Shown: piece by piece, positions 43,900 through 53,959 of the stretch
How positions within the stretch are numbered: position 1 is the first letter of the stretch
Layout of the letters: the number at the start of each line of letters is the position of its first letter
Assembly (NCBI RefSeq): GCF_009939225.1
Contig: NZ_JAACJR010000006.1
Location: 186,001-250,000 of the forward strand
Length of the DNA stretch: 64,000 nucleotides
Direction of reading: 5' to 3'
From: Sediminibacterium soli
GTDB lineage: Bacteria > Bacteroidota > Bacteroidia > Chitinophagales > Chitinophagaceae
Translations under genes and position numbers: made by a program
Notes under the pieces: generated by a model
Seen by the model: the letters and a program-made list of their open reading frames with translations, nothing else
Database searches by the model: none
What the model was told of the DNA's origin: nothing

Positions 43900-46800
43900 A
43901 TGTTACAGGCTATCATTCGCTTTTCCGTGAGGAATAAGCTGATCATAGGTTTGTTCACGCTGGCGTTGGTGCTGACAGGCGTGATCAACCTCAGGCAACT
44001 GCCTATCGATGCACTGCCGGATATCACGAGCAACCAGGTACAGGTGATCACCACATCGCCAACGCTGGCCGCACCCGAAGTGGAGCAGCTCATTACTTTT
44101 CCCATCGAACAGGCATCGGCCCGCATACCGGGTATCAGGGAAATGCGGTCCATCTCGCGTTTCGGCCTTTCTGTGGTAACCATCGTTTTCAGCGATGAAA
44201 CCGATATCTACTGGGCCAGGCAACAGGTGAACGAACAGATCAGCCTGGCGCGGGAGCAGATCCCCGCCGAAGCCGGCAAACCGGAACTGGCACCCGCAAC
44301 AACAGGTCTGGGAGAAGTGTACCAGTACATACTCCGTGCCGCAAAAGGTTATGAAAACAAATACGATCTTACCGAGCTGCGGTCTATCCAGGACTGGATC
44401 GTAAGAAGACAGCTGCTGGGCACACCCGGTGTGGCCGATGTAAGCAGTTTTGGCGGTAACCTCAAACAATACGAGGTGGCCATTCAGCCCGACAGACTGA
44501 AAAGCATGAACGTAACGGTTTCGGATGTGTTCACTGCAGTACAGAAAAACAACCAGAATTCAGGCGGGGCCTATATCGAAAAAGGACCCACGGCGTTGTT
44601 CATCCGAACCGAGGGACTGGCGGGCAGCATGGATGATATCCGCAAAATGGTGGTGAAGTATACGCCCTCGGGTATTCCCGTACTGATCAGCGATGTGGCC
44701 GAAGTGCGTATCGGTCACGCGATCCGTTACGGGGCAATGACCTACAAGGCAGAAGGCGAGGTGGCAGGTGCAATTGTATTGATGCTGAAAGGCGCCAACG
44801 CCTCGCAGGTGGTGAACAGTGTAAAGGAACGCATTGAACAGATACGTAAAAATTTACCCGAAGGGGTGCTGCTCGAATCTTTTTATGACCGCACCAAAAT
44901 GGTCGATAACGCCATCAGCACGGTAAAAAAGAACCTGCTCGAAGGTGCATTGATCGTGGTGTTTGTATTGGTGCTGTTCCTCGGTAATCTCCGTGCGGGA
45001 CTGATCGTTGCTTCGGTGATACCGCTTTCCATGTTGTTTGCCGTGATCATGATGAACCTGTTCGGTGTATCGGGCAACCTGATGAGCCTGGGCGCACTGG
45101 ATTTCGGACTGATCGTAGACGGCGCCGTGATCATCGTGGAAGCGGTGCTGCATCGCCTGACGCATCTCGGGTTGCTGCCCGGGAAAAAATCCATCACTCC
45201 GCAGGAACTGAACAGCGAAGTATCGGGTTCTGCGGGTAAGATGATGAACTCGGCCGTGTTCGGACAGGTGATCATCCTGATCGTATACCTGCCAATACTG
45301 ACGCTTACCGGTATTGAAGGAAAAATGTTCAAACCCATGGCGCAAACGGTTTCTTTTGCCCTGATCGGCGCATTCCTGTTATCGGTCACCTATATACCCA
45401 TGATCTCCTCGCTGGTACTTAGCAGGAGGGTGGCGGATAAGGAAAACCTGGCCGACCGGCTGATGCGGCGGGTGCAGCGCGTGTACGCCCGTTTGCTGAA
45501 CGGCGCATTGCGTTTTCCCAGGCTGGTGGTTGGCGCGGCCGTGGGCTTATTTGTACTGGCCCTGGTGCTGATGCAATCGCTGGGCGGAGAATTCATCCCG
45601 GAAATGGAAGAAGGCGATTTTGCGGTTGATGCGCGGCTGATGACCGGCAGTTCGTTAACCGAAACCGTTCATACCACGCAAAAAGCCGTAGCCATCCTGC
45701 AGAACCGATTTCCGGAAGTGGAAAAAATTGTAACGCGTATCGGCGCCGCCGAAATACCAACCGATCCGATGCCGGTGGAGATGACGGATATCATGATCAC
45801 GCTGAAGCCAAGATCCGAATGGGTGTCTGCCAGCTCCTTTGACGAACTCGCCAACAAAATGAGTGAAGCAATCAAACAGGTGCCGGGTATGACAGCCGGA
45901 TTCCAGTTTCCCGTACAGATGCGTTTCAACGAACTGATCTCGGGCGCCAAACAGGATATCGTCTGCAAGGTATTCGGCGACGACCTCGACAGTCTTGCCG
46001 CATTCGCCGGCCGCATCGGCTCCATAGCCGGAACGGTAAACGGCGCCAAAGACATATACATCGAATCGGTTACCGGTCTGCCGCAGATCGTCGTGCGGTA
46101 CGACAGGAACATGATGGCCGCCTACCAGCTTACCATCGAAGATGTGAACCGGGTGATCAGAACGGCTTTTGCCGGCTCCTCCGCGGGTATGGTTTACGAA
46201 AAAGAAAGACGGTACGACCTGGTGGTGCGTCTCAATAAAGAAGACAGGAACGATATCAGCGATGTGCAGCAGCTGCTCATACCCACGCCAACGGGTCTGC
46301 AGGTGCCGCTGTACCAGGTGGCGCAGGTAGCCATTGAACAGGGACCGAACCAGATACAGCGAGAGAACGCCCAACGCCGCGTGATCGTGGGGTTTAATGT
46401 GCGCGGAAGGGATATTGAATCGGTTGTAAACGAGCTGCGCGAAAAAGCAGGCAGACAACTGCGCATGCCGGCCGGGTATTTTATCACCTATGGCGGGCAG
46501 TTCGAGAACCTGGTAGAGGCCAAAGACAGGCTGGCCGTCGCCCTGCCTGCGGCCCTGCTGCTGATACTGCTGATGCTGTATTTCGCGTTCGGTTCGGTGA
46601 AATACGGGTTGCTGATCTTTTCTGCCATACCCTTATCGGCCATAGGCGGTGTATTTGCTTTGTTTGCCAGGGGAATGCCTTTCAGTATTTCCGCGGGGGT
46701 TGGTTTTATCGCCTTATTCGGTGTGGCCGTGCTGAACGGTATTGTATTGATCGCAGAATTTAACCGGATCAAAAAACAGGGAGTGCAGGATATGAAACAG

Positions 46801-48261
46801 ATCATCATACAGGGAACAACCATGCGCCTCCGGCCCGTACTGATGACGGCGGCCGTGGCATCACTCGGATTTTTACCGATGGCATTCAGCAAAGGCTCCG
46901 GCGCAGAAGTGCAGCGGCCGCTGGCCACGGTAGTCATCGGCGGGCTGATCACCGCTACCTTTCTTACGCTGGTGGTATTGCCCATTCTTTACCGGTGGAT
47001 CGAAACCCGGCGCAGGAAAAGCAGCAGAAAAACAATCACCACCCTGCTCTTGTTTTTATTCGTGTTAACCGCCGGCATCTCCCGGGCGCAGCAGGCTGTT
47101 CCGCTTGATTCCATGCTGCGGCAGGCCGAACGGCAGAACCTGGGCTTGCAGGGCGCGCGAAAACAATCCGAATACTGGAAACAATTGCAGGAAGGGGTAT
47201 TCGATCCGCCTAAAATGCAGATGGGTGCTGAGTACGGCAACATCAACAGCGCGGTAAACGATACCCGTTTCCTGGTGAGCCAATCGTTTCAGCTGCCTGC
47301 CGTATACAACCGGCAACGCGTGTTATACCAGGCCGAGGAAACGACGCAGCGGCAGCTCGCCGGCTGGCGCAAAGCGGAGCTGTTCAGGGAAACCAAAAAA
47401 CTGTTCTACCAACTGGTGGAACTGCAGGAGCGAAAAAAACTGTTACAGGAACTGGACTCCATCTATACCGAAACAGGAAAAGCCGCCAGCCTGCGTTTTT
47501 CCTCTGGCGAAACCAATTTTCTCGAAAAAACCAACAGCGAAGCGCAGGTGCTGCAGCTGCAGGTGCAATCGGCGCAGCTGGACGCAGATATACTGCTGAC
47601 GCAGCGAAAACTGCAGTGGCTGCTGCAAACAGACAGGCTGTTACTGCCCTCCTATACATCGCTGAAAAAAACGGGCGAAGTCATGATCGATACATCGGTG
47701 TCGGCGCCGCACCCGCTGGTGCAGTACCAGCAATCGCTGGAGCGGACCGCCGCCGCACAGACGAATATGGAAAAGGCAAAGCGAATGCCCGAACTGGGAC
47801 TGGGTTACAGCAACCAGTCGATTACCGGTTACCAGAGTCCGGATGGCCTTACACAGAAATACTACGGGTCGGGTAACCGTTTCCATGTGTTCAGCTTTTC
47901 TGTTGCCCTGCCGGTTTTTCAAAGCGCGGCGAAGGCCAGGATCAGGGCCGGCGCCGTACAGGAATCGGTGGCGCGTATCAATACAAAAATTGCAGAAGAA
48001 CAACTGAAGAACGCGAAATGGCAGTTACTGGCCGAATGGCAGAAACAGCATGCCGTGCTGAAATACTACGAACAGAACGGCCTGCGGCAGGCAGAACAGA
48101 TCATCTACAACGCCGGGCAAAACCTGCGAAGCGGTAACCTCAGTTACCTCGAATGGACCCTGCTGATGAACAATGCCATCAGCATCCGCATCAATTACCT
48201 CGACGCAATAAAAAAATACAACGAGTCGCTGATCGAACTCGAATACTTAAACGAAAAATAA
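43900..48261 (+). CDS. CzcA-type heavy-metal RND pump fused to a TolC-like outer-membrane factor
   Basis: 1453 residues. 1-1035 is a full heavy-metal RND transporter with twelve TM segments, two periplasmic loops and the TM4 motif DFGLIVDGAVIIVE, which is the divalent-cation (Zn/Co/Cd) pattern and not the Cu/Ag one. 1064-1453 is an outer-membrane efflux protein with long periplasmic coiled coils. The joint, about 1036-1063, is a basic stretch (RRRKSSRK), a hydrophobic core (TITTLLLFLFVLTAG) and SRA, exactly like a signal peptide. The fusion is known in Bacteroidota annotations. The adaptor gene follows after six bases. Confidence 0.93.
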   Translation: MLQAIIRFSVRNKLIIGLFTLALVLTGVINLRQLPIDALPDITSNQVQVITTSPTLAAPEVEQLITFPIEQASARIPGIREMRSISRFGLSVVTIVFSDETDIYWARQQVNEQISLAREQIPAEAGKPELAPATTGLGEVYQYILRAAKGYENKYDLTELRSIQDWIVRRQLLGTPGVADVSSFGGNLKQYEVAIQPDRLKSMNVTVSDVFTAVQKNNQNSGGAYIEKGPTALFIRTEGLAGSMDDIRKMVVKYTPSGIPVLISDVAEVRIGHAIRYGAMTYKAEGEVAGAIVLMLKGANASQVVNSVKERIEQIRKNLPEGVLLESFYDRTKMVDNAISTVKKNLLEGALIVVFVLVLFLGNLRAGLIVASVIPLSMLFAVIMMNLFGVSGNLMSLGALDFGLIVDGAVIIVEAVLHRLTHLGLLPGKKSITPQELNSEVSGSAGKMMNSAVFGQVIILIVYLPILTLTGIEGKMFKPMAQTVSFALIGAFLLSVTYIPMISSLVLSRRVADKENLADRLMRRVQRVYARLLNGALRFPRLVVGAAVGLFVLALVLMQSLGGEFIPEMEEGDFAVDARLMTGSSLTETVHTTQKAVAILQNRFPEVEKIVTRIGAAEIPTDPMPVEMTDIMITLKPRSEWVSASSFDELANKMSEAIKQVPGMTAGFQFPVQMRFNELISGAKQDIVCKVFGDDLDSLAAFAGRIGSIAGTVNGAKDIYIESVTGLPQIVVRYDRNMMAAYQLTIEDVNRVIRTAFAGSSAGMVYEKERRYDLVVRLNKEDRNDISDVQQLLIPTPTGLQVPLYQVAQVAIEQGPNQIQRENAQRRVIVGFNVRGRDIESVVNELREKAGRQLRMPAGYFITYGGQFENLVEAKDRLAVALPAALLLILLMLYFAFGSVKYGLLIFSAIPLSAIGGVFALFARGMPFSISAGVGFIALFGVAVLNGIVLIAEFNRIKKQGVQDMKQIIIQGTTMRLRPVLMTAAVASLGFLPMAFSKGSGAEVQRPLATVVIGGLITATFLTLVVLPILYRWIETRRRKSSRKTITTLLLFLFVLTAGISRAQQAVPLDSMLRQAERQNLGLQGARKQSEYWKQLQEGVFDPPKMQMGAEYGNINSAVNDTRFLVSQSFQLPAVYNRQRVLYQAEETTQRQLAGWRKAELFRETKKLFYQLVELQERKKLLQELDSIYTETGKAASLRFSSGETNFLEKTNSEAQVLQLQVQSAQLDADILLTQRKLQWLLQTDRLLLPSYTSLKKTGEVMIDTSVSAPHPLVQYQQSLERTAAAQTNMEKAKRMPELGLGYSNQSITGYQSPDGLTQKYYGSGNRFHVFSFSVALPVFQSAAKARIRAGAVQESVARINTKIAEEQLKNAKWQLLAEWQKQHAVLKYYEQNGLRQAEQIIYNAGQNLRSGNLSYLEWTLLMNNAISIRINYLDAIKKYNESLIELEYLNEK

Positions 48262-48267
48262 CCCGGT

Positions 48268-49389
48268 ATGCGCAATAGCATCATGATCCTTACCTGTTTT
48301 CTCTATGCCTGTTCCGGCAAGCCCAAACCGGAAACGGCCATCGCAACCAAAACAGGCGATACCATCAGGCTCACAGAAGAACAGGTTCGGAATGCCGCCA
48401 TCACAACAGGCGGCGTCAGCAAAAAAACACTGAAAACAGAACTGGTGGTCAACGGCGTGGCGGATGTGCCGCCGCAGAACATTGTTTCCGTCAGCTTCCC
48501 GCTGGGCGGGTACCTGAAGAGTACCAGACTGCTTCCCGGCATGCGGGTGAGAAAGGGCGAAGTGATCGCCACGGTGGAAGACCAGGCTTTGATTCAGTTA
48601 CAGCAGGATTACCTGGTAACAAAAACACGTCTTGAATTTCTCGGCAAGGATTTTGAACGACAGAAGCTGCTGAACGAAAACAAGGTAAGCGCCGATAAGG
48701 TTTTTCAGCAAATACAGGCCGATTACCAGTCACAGAAAGTGCTGCTGAAAGGATATGGCGAAAAACTGAAACTGGTGGGTATCGATCCCGCAAAACTGGA
48801 TGAGAATACGATATCAAGAAGCATTTCCCTGCATTCACCCATCGACGGCTTTGTTTCCAAAGTGAATGTGAACATCGGTAAATACGTTACCCCCTCGGAA
48901 GTTTTGTTTGAGCTGATCAACCCTTCGGACATTCATGCCGCATTGAATGTTTTTGAAAAAGACCTTGTCTTGGTGGCCCCGGGCCAGAAAGTGATCGTGA
49001 CGCTGGTGGACGATCCGAAAAAAGAATACGAGGCGCAGGTGCTGCTGATCACCCGCAATGTTGATGAAAGCCGCTCGGCGCTGATCCATTGTCATTTTGA
49101 AACCAATCCCGCACATCTCCTGCCCGGTATGTTTTTGCGGGGCCGGGTGCAGGTGGCCGGCATGGAATCGGCTGCCGTGCCGGAAGACGCGGTGGTTCGT
49201 CATGGCGCCAATGAATTCATCGTGGAAGACATCGGGTCAAACCGCTATGTGCTGCTGCCGGTGAAAACGGGTGTACGGGATAACGGCTATGTAGCGGTAA
49301 GCATTCCGCAGGGCGAGCTGTTCGGCAGGAAGGTGGTGGTGAAAAACGCCTACCCGGTGTTGGCGGCTTTGCGTAATAAAACCGATTAG
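48268..49389 (+). CDS. RND periplasmic adaptor lipoprotein (CusB/CzcB-like)
   Basis: 373 residues with a lipobox LYAC (cysteine about residue 15), so it is probably lipid-anchored in the periplasm. The membrane fusion protein layout is present: a lipoyl-like half (VNGVADVPPQNIVSVSFPLGGYLKS), a helical hairpin (about 105-165), the second lipoyl half (SLHSPIDGFVSKVNVNIG) and beta-barrel and proximal domains. It bridges the pump to the outer-membrane factor. It starts six bases after the pump-fusion gene, so the two are co-translated. Confidence 0.92.
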   Translation: MRNSIMILTCFLYACSGKPKPETAIATKTGDTIRLTEEQVRNAAITTGGVSKKTLKTELVVNGVADVPPQNIVSVSFPLGGYLKSTRLLPGMRVRKGEVIATVEDQALIQLQQDYLVTKTRLEFLGKDFERQKLLNENKVSADKVFQQIQADYQSQKVLLKGYGEKLKLVGIDPAKLDENTISRSISLHSPIDGFVSKVNVNIGKYVTPSEVLFELINPSDIHAALNVFEKDLVLVAPGQKVIVTLVDDPKKEYEAQVLLITRNVDESRSALIHCHFETNPAHLLPGMFLRGRVQVAGMESAAVPEDAVVRHGANEFIVEDIGSNRYVLLPVKTGVRDNGYVAVSIPQGELFGRKVVVKNAYPVLAALRNKTD

Positions 49390-49452
49390 TGCGATGGAAT
49401 CAGACCGACAGTATTCCCCACCGGCCTGTTTTGTATATTAGCGCCAGCAACC

Positions 49453-49965
49453 ATGGTTCAGTTTACCGCCATCATACAGCAATTTGAAGAACAGGGAGAG
49501 AAAACCGGCTGGACCTATATCGAGCTTCCGCCAGCTATTGCCGGGCAACTGAAACCCGGAACCCGGCAATCGTTCCGCGTAAAAGGAAGACTTGATAAAC
49601 ACAGGATAGAAGGGGTGGCGCTGCTGCCGATGGGTGGCGGCCGCTTTATCATTCCCATCAATGCCGCCATGCGCAAAGGCATACGGAAAAAGAAAGGCGC
49701 CATGCTGGAAGCAGTGCTGTCTGTTGATACCAAACCGCTGGCTATACCCCCTGAGTTTTTGGAATGTCTCGAGGACGAGCCTATTGCCAAAGCCTTTTTT
49801 AACGAACTGAAATTATCGCACCGTAACTACTACACCAAATGGCTGACGGGAGTAAAAACAGAAACCGCCCGCACCAAACGCATCTCCCAGGCCATCACGG
49901 CGCTCTCCAAAAAACAGGATTTCGGAACGATGATAAGAAACATGAAAAAGAACAGGATTGATTGA
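49453..49965 (+). CDS. YdeI/OmpD-associated family protein (DUF1905)
   Basis: 170 residues. The N-terminal 90 match DUF1905 (FTAIIQQFEEQGEKTGWTYIELP, FRVKGRLDKHRIEGVALLPMGGGRFIIPIN). The C-terminal part matches the YdeI/OmpD-associated domain (PPEFLECLEDEPIAKAFFNELKLSHRNYYTKWL, then AKTKRISQAI-like TARTKRISQAITAL). No signal peptide. Function unknown; the family is widespread. It is separated from the RND operon by 63 bases and convergent to a NIPSNAP gene. Confidence 0.88.
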   Translation: MVQFTAIIQQFEEQGEKTGWTYIELPPAIAGQLKPGTRQSFRVKGRLDKHRIEGVALLPMGGGRFIIPINAAMRKGIRKKKGAMLEAVLSVDTKPLAIPPEFLECLEDEPIAKAFFNELKLSHRNYYTKWLTGVKTETARTKRISQAITALSKKQDFGTMIRNMKKNRID

Positions 49966-49969
49966 TGAA

Positions 49970-50036
49970 CGATTGCCGATTGCCGATGGATATAATCAAA
50001 TCGGCAATCGGCAATCGGCAATCGAAAAATCGGCAA
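49970..50036. repeat. Intergenic palindromic repeat element, ATCGGCA type
   Basis: A perfect 18-base inverted repeat: 49970-49987 with 50000-50017 around a 12-base loop, built from the 7-base word CGGCAAT repeated, with one more partial copy to 50036. It lies between convergent genes and begins five bases after the stop of the YdeI-family gene. It could work as a terminator in both directions, though no T tract is present. Confidence 0.85.
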
Positions 50037-50052
50037 TCAGCTCCCAGCCATC

Positions 50053-50814
50053 TTACAATTCGGAAAACTCCGTGGGGTTCAGGAGCATCGTGTCGTTCTT
50101 CTGCACGGTATTCTTGTATTCTTCCATGGCGGAGAGTTTTTTCCATTCGGGGTCTGCGCTGAAAGCAGCCCAGTGTTCGTCGCGCTCTTTGCGGTTGTTG
50201 AAGCTGGTCATGTACATCAGGTTGGGCATGCGGCTGCCAGCAATCACTTCGCCATAGAAAACAGCGTTGAACCCGAGACGGTCAAACAAAGCGATCTCGC
50301 CGCCTTCGTTGAACATCTCCACTTTTTTCCGGTACAGCCGTTCGTTGGCAGATTCATAACTGCGCAATTCGAAGATGCGTTCTGTTTTGTTGCCCGAGAG
50401 GGAAGGGGCTTTCCATCCCGGCATCAGCGGAAATGCCTTCAGCAGGATGGTTTCGGTGCGGGTGTAGGGCGACTGGTTAAAGGCGGTATTCCAGTAGGCG
50501 GAGGACCTGATCGAAGCATTTTTTACCAGCAGGTCTTCGATCTTCTCGGCATGCCCAAAAGATTTCAGGGGAATAAAAACAAATATCCGTTTATCCGCCG
50601 CTGTATCGTTCGCGATATGGTGAAACACACCCACTTTGGAAACACCGGTAGCATGCAATGCCGGGAGATAGGTGTTTTTTAGGTACTCATCAACCTGGGC
50701 AACCTGCTCCGTTTTGGACACATGGTATACTTTGATTTCGTAAAACGCTCTTTTCTGGGCAGACAGTCCCAGGCAACCCATGCATACCCCGAGGGTAAGG
50801 AGAAAAATTTTCAT
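50053..50814 (-). CDS. Secreted NIPSNAP family protein
   Basis: 253 residues from ATG 50814, with signal peptide MKIFLLTLGVCMGCLGLSAQ. Two ferredoxin-like NIPSNAP halves are visible: FYEIKVYHVSKTEQVAQVDEYL in the first and RIFELRSYESANERLYRKKVEMF, with GEVIAGSRMPNLMYMTSF and DEHWAAFSADPEWKKL, in the second. Substrate unknown. This two-domain secreted form is frequent in Bacteroidota. Confidence 0.9.
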   Translation of the reverse strand: MKIFLLTLGVCMGCLGLSAQKRAFYEIKVYHVSKTEQVAQVDEYLKNTYLPALHATGVSKVGVFHHIANDTAADKRIFVFIPLKSFGHAEKIEDLLVKNASIRSSAYWNTAFNQSPYTRTETILLKAFPLMPGWKAPSLSGNKTERIFELRSYESANERLYRKKVEMFNEGGEIALFDRLGFNAVFYGEVIAGSRMPNLMYMTSFNNRKERDEHWAAFSADPEWKKLSAMEEYKNTVQKNDTMLLNPTEFSEL

Positions 50815-50975
50815 ATGTAATTTATTTGCAATTGTTTGGTCAAGATAATCCATTCCTTTTAAAAAAATAGTAACCCTTTAACAAATCCTTGGCAAACGTT
50901 TTGCATAGTTATTGTATCTCTTGAAAAATACCAATACCTACAGATGTAAGGAACTCTACTTTAAACAGAACCAAC

Positions 50976-51845
50976 ATGAAAAACAACCTCCTCTCCCTGG
51001 CCATCGTGGCGCTCTGCGTTATTGGTATGGCGGCCTGTAAGAAAAGCACCTCAGACGAACCTGCCGTTCCGCAGGGTAAAGAACATCTATCCTTATATCT
51101 GACAGACGGACCTGGTCTCTTTGACAAAGTACTGATCGATATCCGTTCGGTGAAAGTGCTGGTGGATACTTCGGCAAACACACGTAAGCACGATAACGAG
51201 GACTGGGACCACCAGGGCCGCGATGACGATCGCCGCAAAGATTCCTCTTTTGTATGGGAAACATTGAATATCAAAGCGGGTGTATACGATATCCTGACTT
51301 TCCGCAACGGTGCGGATACACTGCTGGCAGCTTCCAATGTTACCAAGGGCTCCATTCGTCTGATCAAGATCGAGATCGGCACCAACAACTCGCTGGTAAA
51401 GGACAATGTAACCTATCCGCTGAACTGGCCGGCCAACATGCCCAACTATGTATTGCTCAAACTCAGGGGTAATGAATGCGAATCTTACCTGCCGGGTAAA
51501 AAACGTCTCTGGGTTGATTTTGACGTAAGCAGGTCGATCGTAGAGAACAACAACGGGTTTTATCTCAAACCGGTGTTCCATTTCTTTGTGCTGTCAACCA
51601 CCGGTACCGTTGCAGGCAAGGTAACGCCAAGGGAAGGTTATCCTGTTGTAACGGTGTTCAACGGATCCGACACGGCCTACGCACTGCCTAACCGCGACGG
51701 TTATTTCAAAGTGCGCGGTCTTGGAGACGGAACCTATTCCGTATTCGTGAATGCATCCAACGGCTATGCCGATACCACCATCACTAATGTTGTGGTAAAA
51801 GCACCGAAAGAAACATCGATAGGAGCCATCACGCTGCACAAATAA
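50976..51845 (+). CDS. DUF4382 lipoprotein with C-terminal carboxypeptidase-like regulatory domain
   Basis: 289 residues with a lipobox GMAACKK near residue 21. The DUF4382 part (about 35-195) begins [25 protein letters not shown] and includes an unusually charged His/Asp/Arg insert ([18 protein letters not shown]). The C-terminal 90 residues are a CarboxypepD_reg-like beta-sandwich ([21 protein letters not shown]). Function unknown; surface exposure is likely. It is a single-gene unit ending in a good terminator. Confidence 0.88.
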   Translation: MKNNLLSLAIVALCVIGMAACKKSTSDEPAVPQGKEHLSLYLTDGPGLFDKVLIDIRSVKVLVDTSANTRKHDNEDWDHQGRDDDRRKDSSFVWETLNIKAGVYDILTFRNGADTLLAASNVTKGSIRLIKIEIGTNNSLVKDNVTYPLNWPANMPNYVLLKLRGNECESYLPGKKRLWVDFDVSRSIVENNNGFYLKPVFHFFVLSTTGTVAGKVTPREGYPVVTVFNGSDTAYALPNRDGYFKVRGLGDGTYSVFVNASNGYADTTITNVVVKAPKETSIGAITLHK

Positions 51846-51870
51846 GGTAACATTATTCATATCATCTTCA

Positions 51871-51900
51871 AAGGGGAACAACTGTTCCCCTTGTTTTGTT
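51871..51900 (+). terminator. Rho-independent terminator after the DUF4382 gene
   Basis: AAGGGGAAC (51871-51879) pairs with GTTCCCCTT (51884-51892) around a four-base loop, followed by GTTTTGTTTG, 25 bases after the stop codon. Confidence 0.85.
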
Positions 51901-52029
51901 TGCCGTAAACAGGCTTTTCTCTGCCGGCCGTGCCGCAGCGCTATTTTCTTTTTAAACGGCAATAAATTGAAGACCCCGCAGATGGTTTTCTCAACCGTTT
52001 CCAGCAATTTTGCTGCTCATACGCCTTCT

Positions 52030-53247
52030 ATGCCCCTTAACAGAAAAGCCGCCATCGGTTTTATTTTCGTTACCCTGCTGATAGATATCACCGGGTTCGG
52101 TATCATCATCCCGGTTGTGCCGGGATTAATCCAGGAATTGCTGGGTATCAAAGATGTGAGTCTTGCATCCGAGTACGGGGGCTGGCTTACGTTTGCCTAT
52201 GCTTTTATGCAGTTTATCTGCGCGCCCATTCTCGGTAACCTGAGTGATAAATACGGAAGAAGGCCCATCCTGCTTTTCTCGCTGTTCGGTTTCGGGGTCG
52301 ATTATCTTTTTGTATTCTTTGCCCCCTCTATCTGGTGGCTGTTTGTAGGAAGGATCATTGCAGGGATTACAGGCGCCAGTTTTACCACGGCATCGGCATA
52401 TATCGCTGATATCAGCACCAACGAGAACCGTGCACAGAATTTCGGCATGATCGGCGCCGCATTCGGACTGGGTTTTATCCTCGGACCTTTGCTGGGCGGA
52501 CTGCTGGGCGAACTGGGACCGCGTATACCCTTTCTTGCCGCGGCCATACTGGCCCTGGCCAACTGGCTGTACGGGTACTTTGTATTGCCCGAGTCGCTCG
52601 ACAAAGCGCACCGCCGCGATTTTGAATGGAGACGGGCCAACCCGGTGGGCTCCCTGCTGCAACTGAAAAAATACCCCGGGGTGGGCGGACTGATCGCATC
52701 GCTCACGCTTGTTTACCTGGCTGCCCATGCGGTGCAGAGCAACTGGAGCTTTTTCAATATTGAAAGATTTGGCTGGTCGCCGAAAATGATCGGCATCTCC
52801 CTGGCTGTTGTCGGATTGCTGATCGGCGCGGTGCAGGGCGGACTGGTGCGTGTGATTAACCCGAAGATCGGTAACGAAAGAAGTATCTATATTGGCCTTG
52901 GTTTGTATGCACTCGGATTACTGCTTTTTGCCTTTGCAACACAGAGCTGGATGATGTTTGCCTTTCTCATACCATATTGTATGGGCGGAATCGCAGGGCC
53001 TGCGCTGCAGTCGATTATTTCAGGACATGTACCACCCAATGAACAGGGCGAACTGCAGGGCGCCCTCACAAGCCTGATGAGCGCCACATCGATTGTTGGT
53101 CCGCCGATGATGACCAGTTTGTTCGCTTATTTCACCCATAAGCAGGCGCCTTTCTACTTTGCCGGCGCCTCTTTTTTCCTCGGCTTCCTGCTCATGCTCG
53201 CCAGCGCTATCTGGGCGTATTATGCGTTGAAGAAAGAGAGGAAATAG
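52030..53247 (+). CDS. MFS transporter, tetracycline/multidrug (TCR) type
   Basis: 405 residues from ATG 52030 (the frame opens at a TTG at 51967, less likely). Twelve hydrophobic segments, with the antiporter-type motif A in [16 protein letters not shown] and motif C-like [17 protein letters not shown]. This is the TetA-like/MdtG branch, where many members export drugs and many have unknown substrates. Resistance cannot be claimed from sequence alone. No TetR regulator is adjacent. Confidence 0.88.
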   Translation: MPLNRKAAIGFIFVTLLIDITGFGIIIPVVPGLIQELLGIKDVSLASEYGGWLTFAYAFMQFICAPILGNLSDKYGRRPILLFSLFGFGVDYLFVFFAPSIWWLFVGRIIAGITGASFTTASAYIADISTNENRAQNFGMIGAAFGLGFILGPLLGGLLGELGPRIPFLAAAILALANWLYGYFVLPESLDKAHRRDFEWRRANPVGSLLQLKKYPGVGGLIASLTLVYLAAHAVQSNWSFFNIERFGWSPKMIGISLAVVGLLIGAVQGGLVRVINPKIGNERSIYIGLGLYALGLLLFAFATQSWMMFAFLIPYCMGGIAGPALQSIISGHVPPNEQGELQGALTSLMSATSIVGPPMMTSLFAYFTHKQAPFYFAGASFFLGFLLMLASAIWAYYALKKERK

Positions 53248-53291
53248 GTATAGTCTGCGGTCTGTTGTTGTCAAACAGACTACAAACTTCC

Positions 53292-53939
53292 TCACGGTTT
53301 CCCAAACACAATCTTCACCGTGGTGCCATCGGGCAAATGGTGTACCTGCCGGGCAACGGCCACATAGGATTTGAGGTAGAGCGGAAAGTCGACCACCTGC
53401 AGGTTGCCTGTCCGGAAATCGTTGCTGCTGACAAACGGCAGTTTCGGGAACAACCGCTGCTGGAAGGCAAAATCGTGTTTGGCATGCCATTCGTTGATCA
53501 GGCTTAGCCCGATATAATAACCGAAATGCCGGTACAGCGTGTCCAGCCATTCCATAAAATCAGCGGCCATATCCTCGCGTTTGCCGGTCTCGCTGTTGAA
53601 CACCACGATCCGGTTATGGTTAGCGGTGTCAAAACAGAACTGGTTGCCGAACAGATCCTGTCCGAATGACAACAGCCCTTCATACATATCGCCGTATTCG
53701 TTTTTCAGCACCCGGTTAACAAATTCGATGTTGTTGAATTCGCGGTTGGCGGAATAGCTGTAGATATGCAGCGACTGTTTATAGAACAAACCGCCGTTAT
53801 GACTTTCGATGATGAAATCAAAATAGTCGGTATCCCGGATAATGCCTTTGAACTTTGACAGCAGCATAAAATCGGGTTCGCCGGAATAGAACTCGCGTAC
53901 CTTGTTATCTAACAGTTTGTTGAAAAATGCCTTATCCAT
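53292..53939 (-). CDS. SMI1/KNR4-like (SUKH) family protein
   Basis: 215 residues. SUKH pattern: the N-terminal helix DKAFFNKLLDNKVREFYSGE, GLLSFGQDLFGNQFCFDTAN with HNRIVVFNSETGK, and DMAADFMEWLDTLYR. SUKH proteins often serve as immunity proteins against contact-dependent or polymorphic toxins, but no toxin gene is adjacent here. Housekeeping use is equally possible. No signal peptide. Confidence 0.72.
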   Translation of the reverse strand: MDKAFFNKLLDNKVREFYSGEPDFMLLSKFKGIIRDTDYFDFIIESHNGGLFYKQSLHIYSYSANREFNNIEFVNRVLKNEYGDMYEGLLSFGQDLFGNQFCFDTANHNRIVVFNSETGKREDMAADFMEWLDTLYRHFGYYIGLSLINEWHAKHDFAFQQRLFPKLPFVSSNDFRTGNLQVVDFPLYLKSYVAVARQVHHLPDGTTVKIVFGKP

Positions 53940-53959
53940 GGTGGGTGTATGCGTTAGGC

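Noticed and set aside
52030..53247. Tetracycline resistance determinant
   Set aside because: The protein is TCR-type MFS, but no TetR regulator, mobile element or close tet match is evident; substrate cannot be told from sequence.
53292..53939. SUKH protein as part of a polymorphic toxin locus
   Set aside because: No toxin, secretion or repeat-domain gene is adjacent; the neighbours are a metallopeptidase and an MFS gene.
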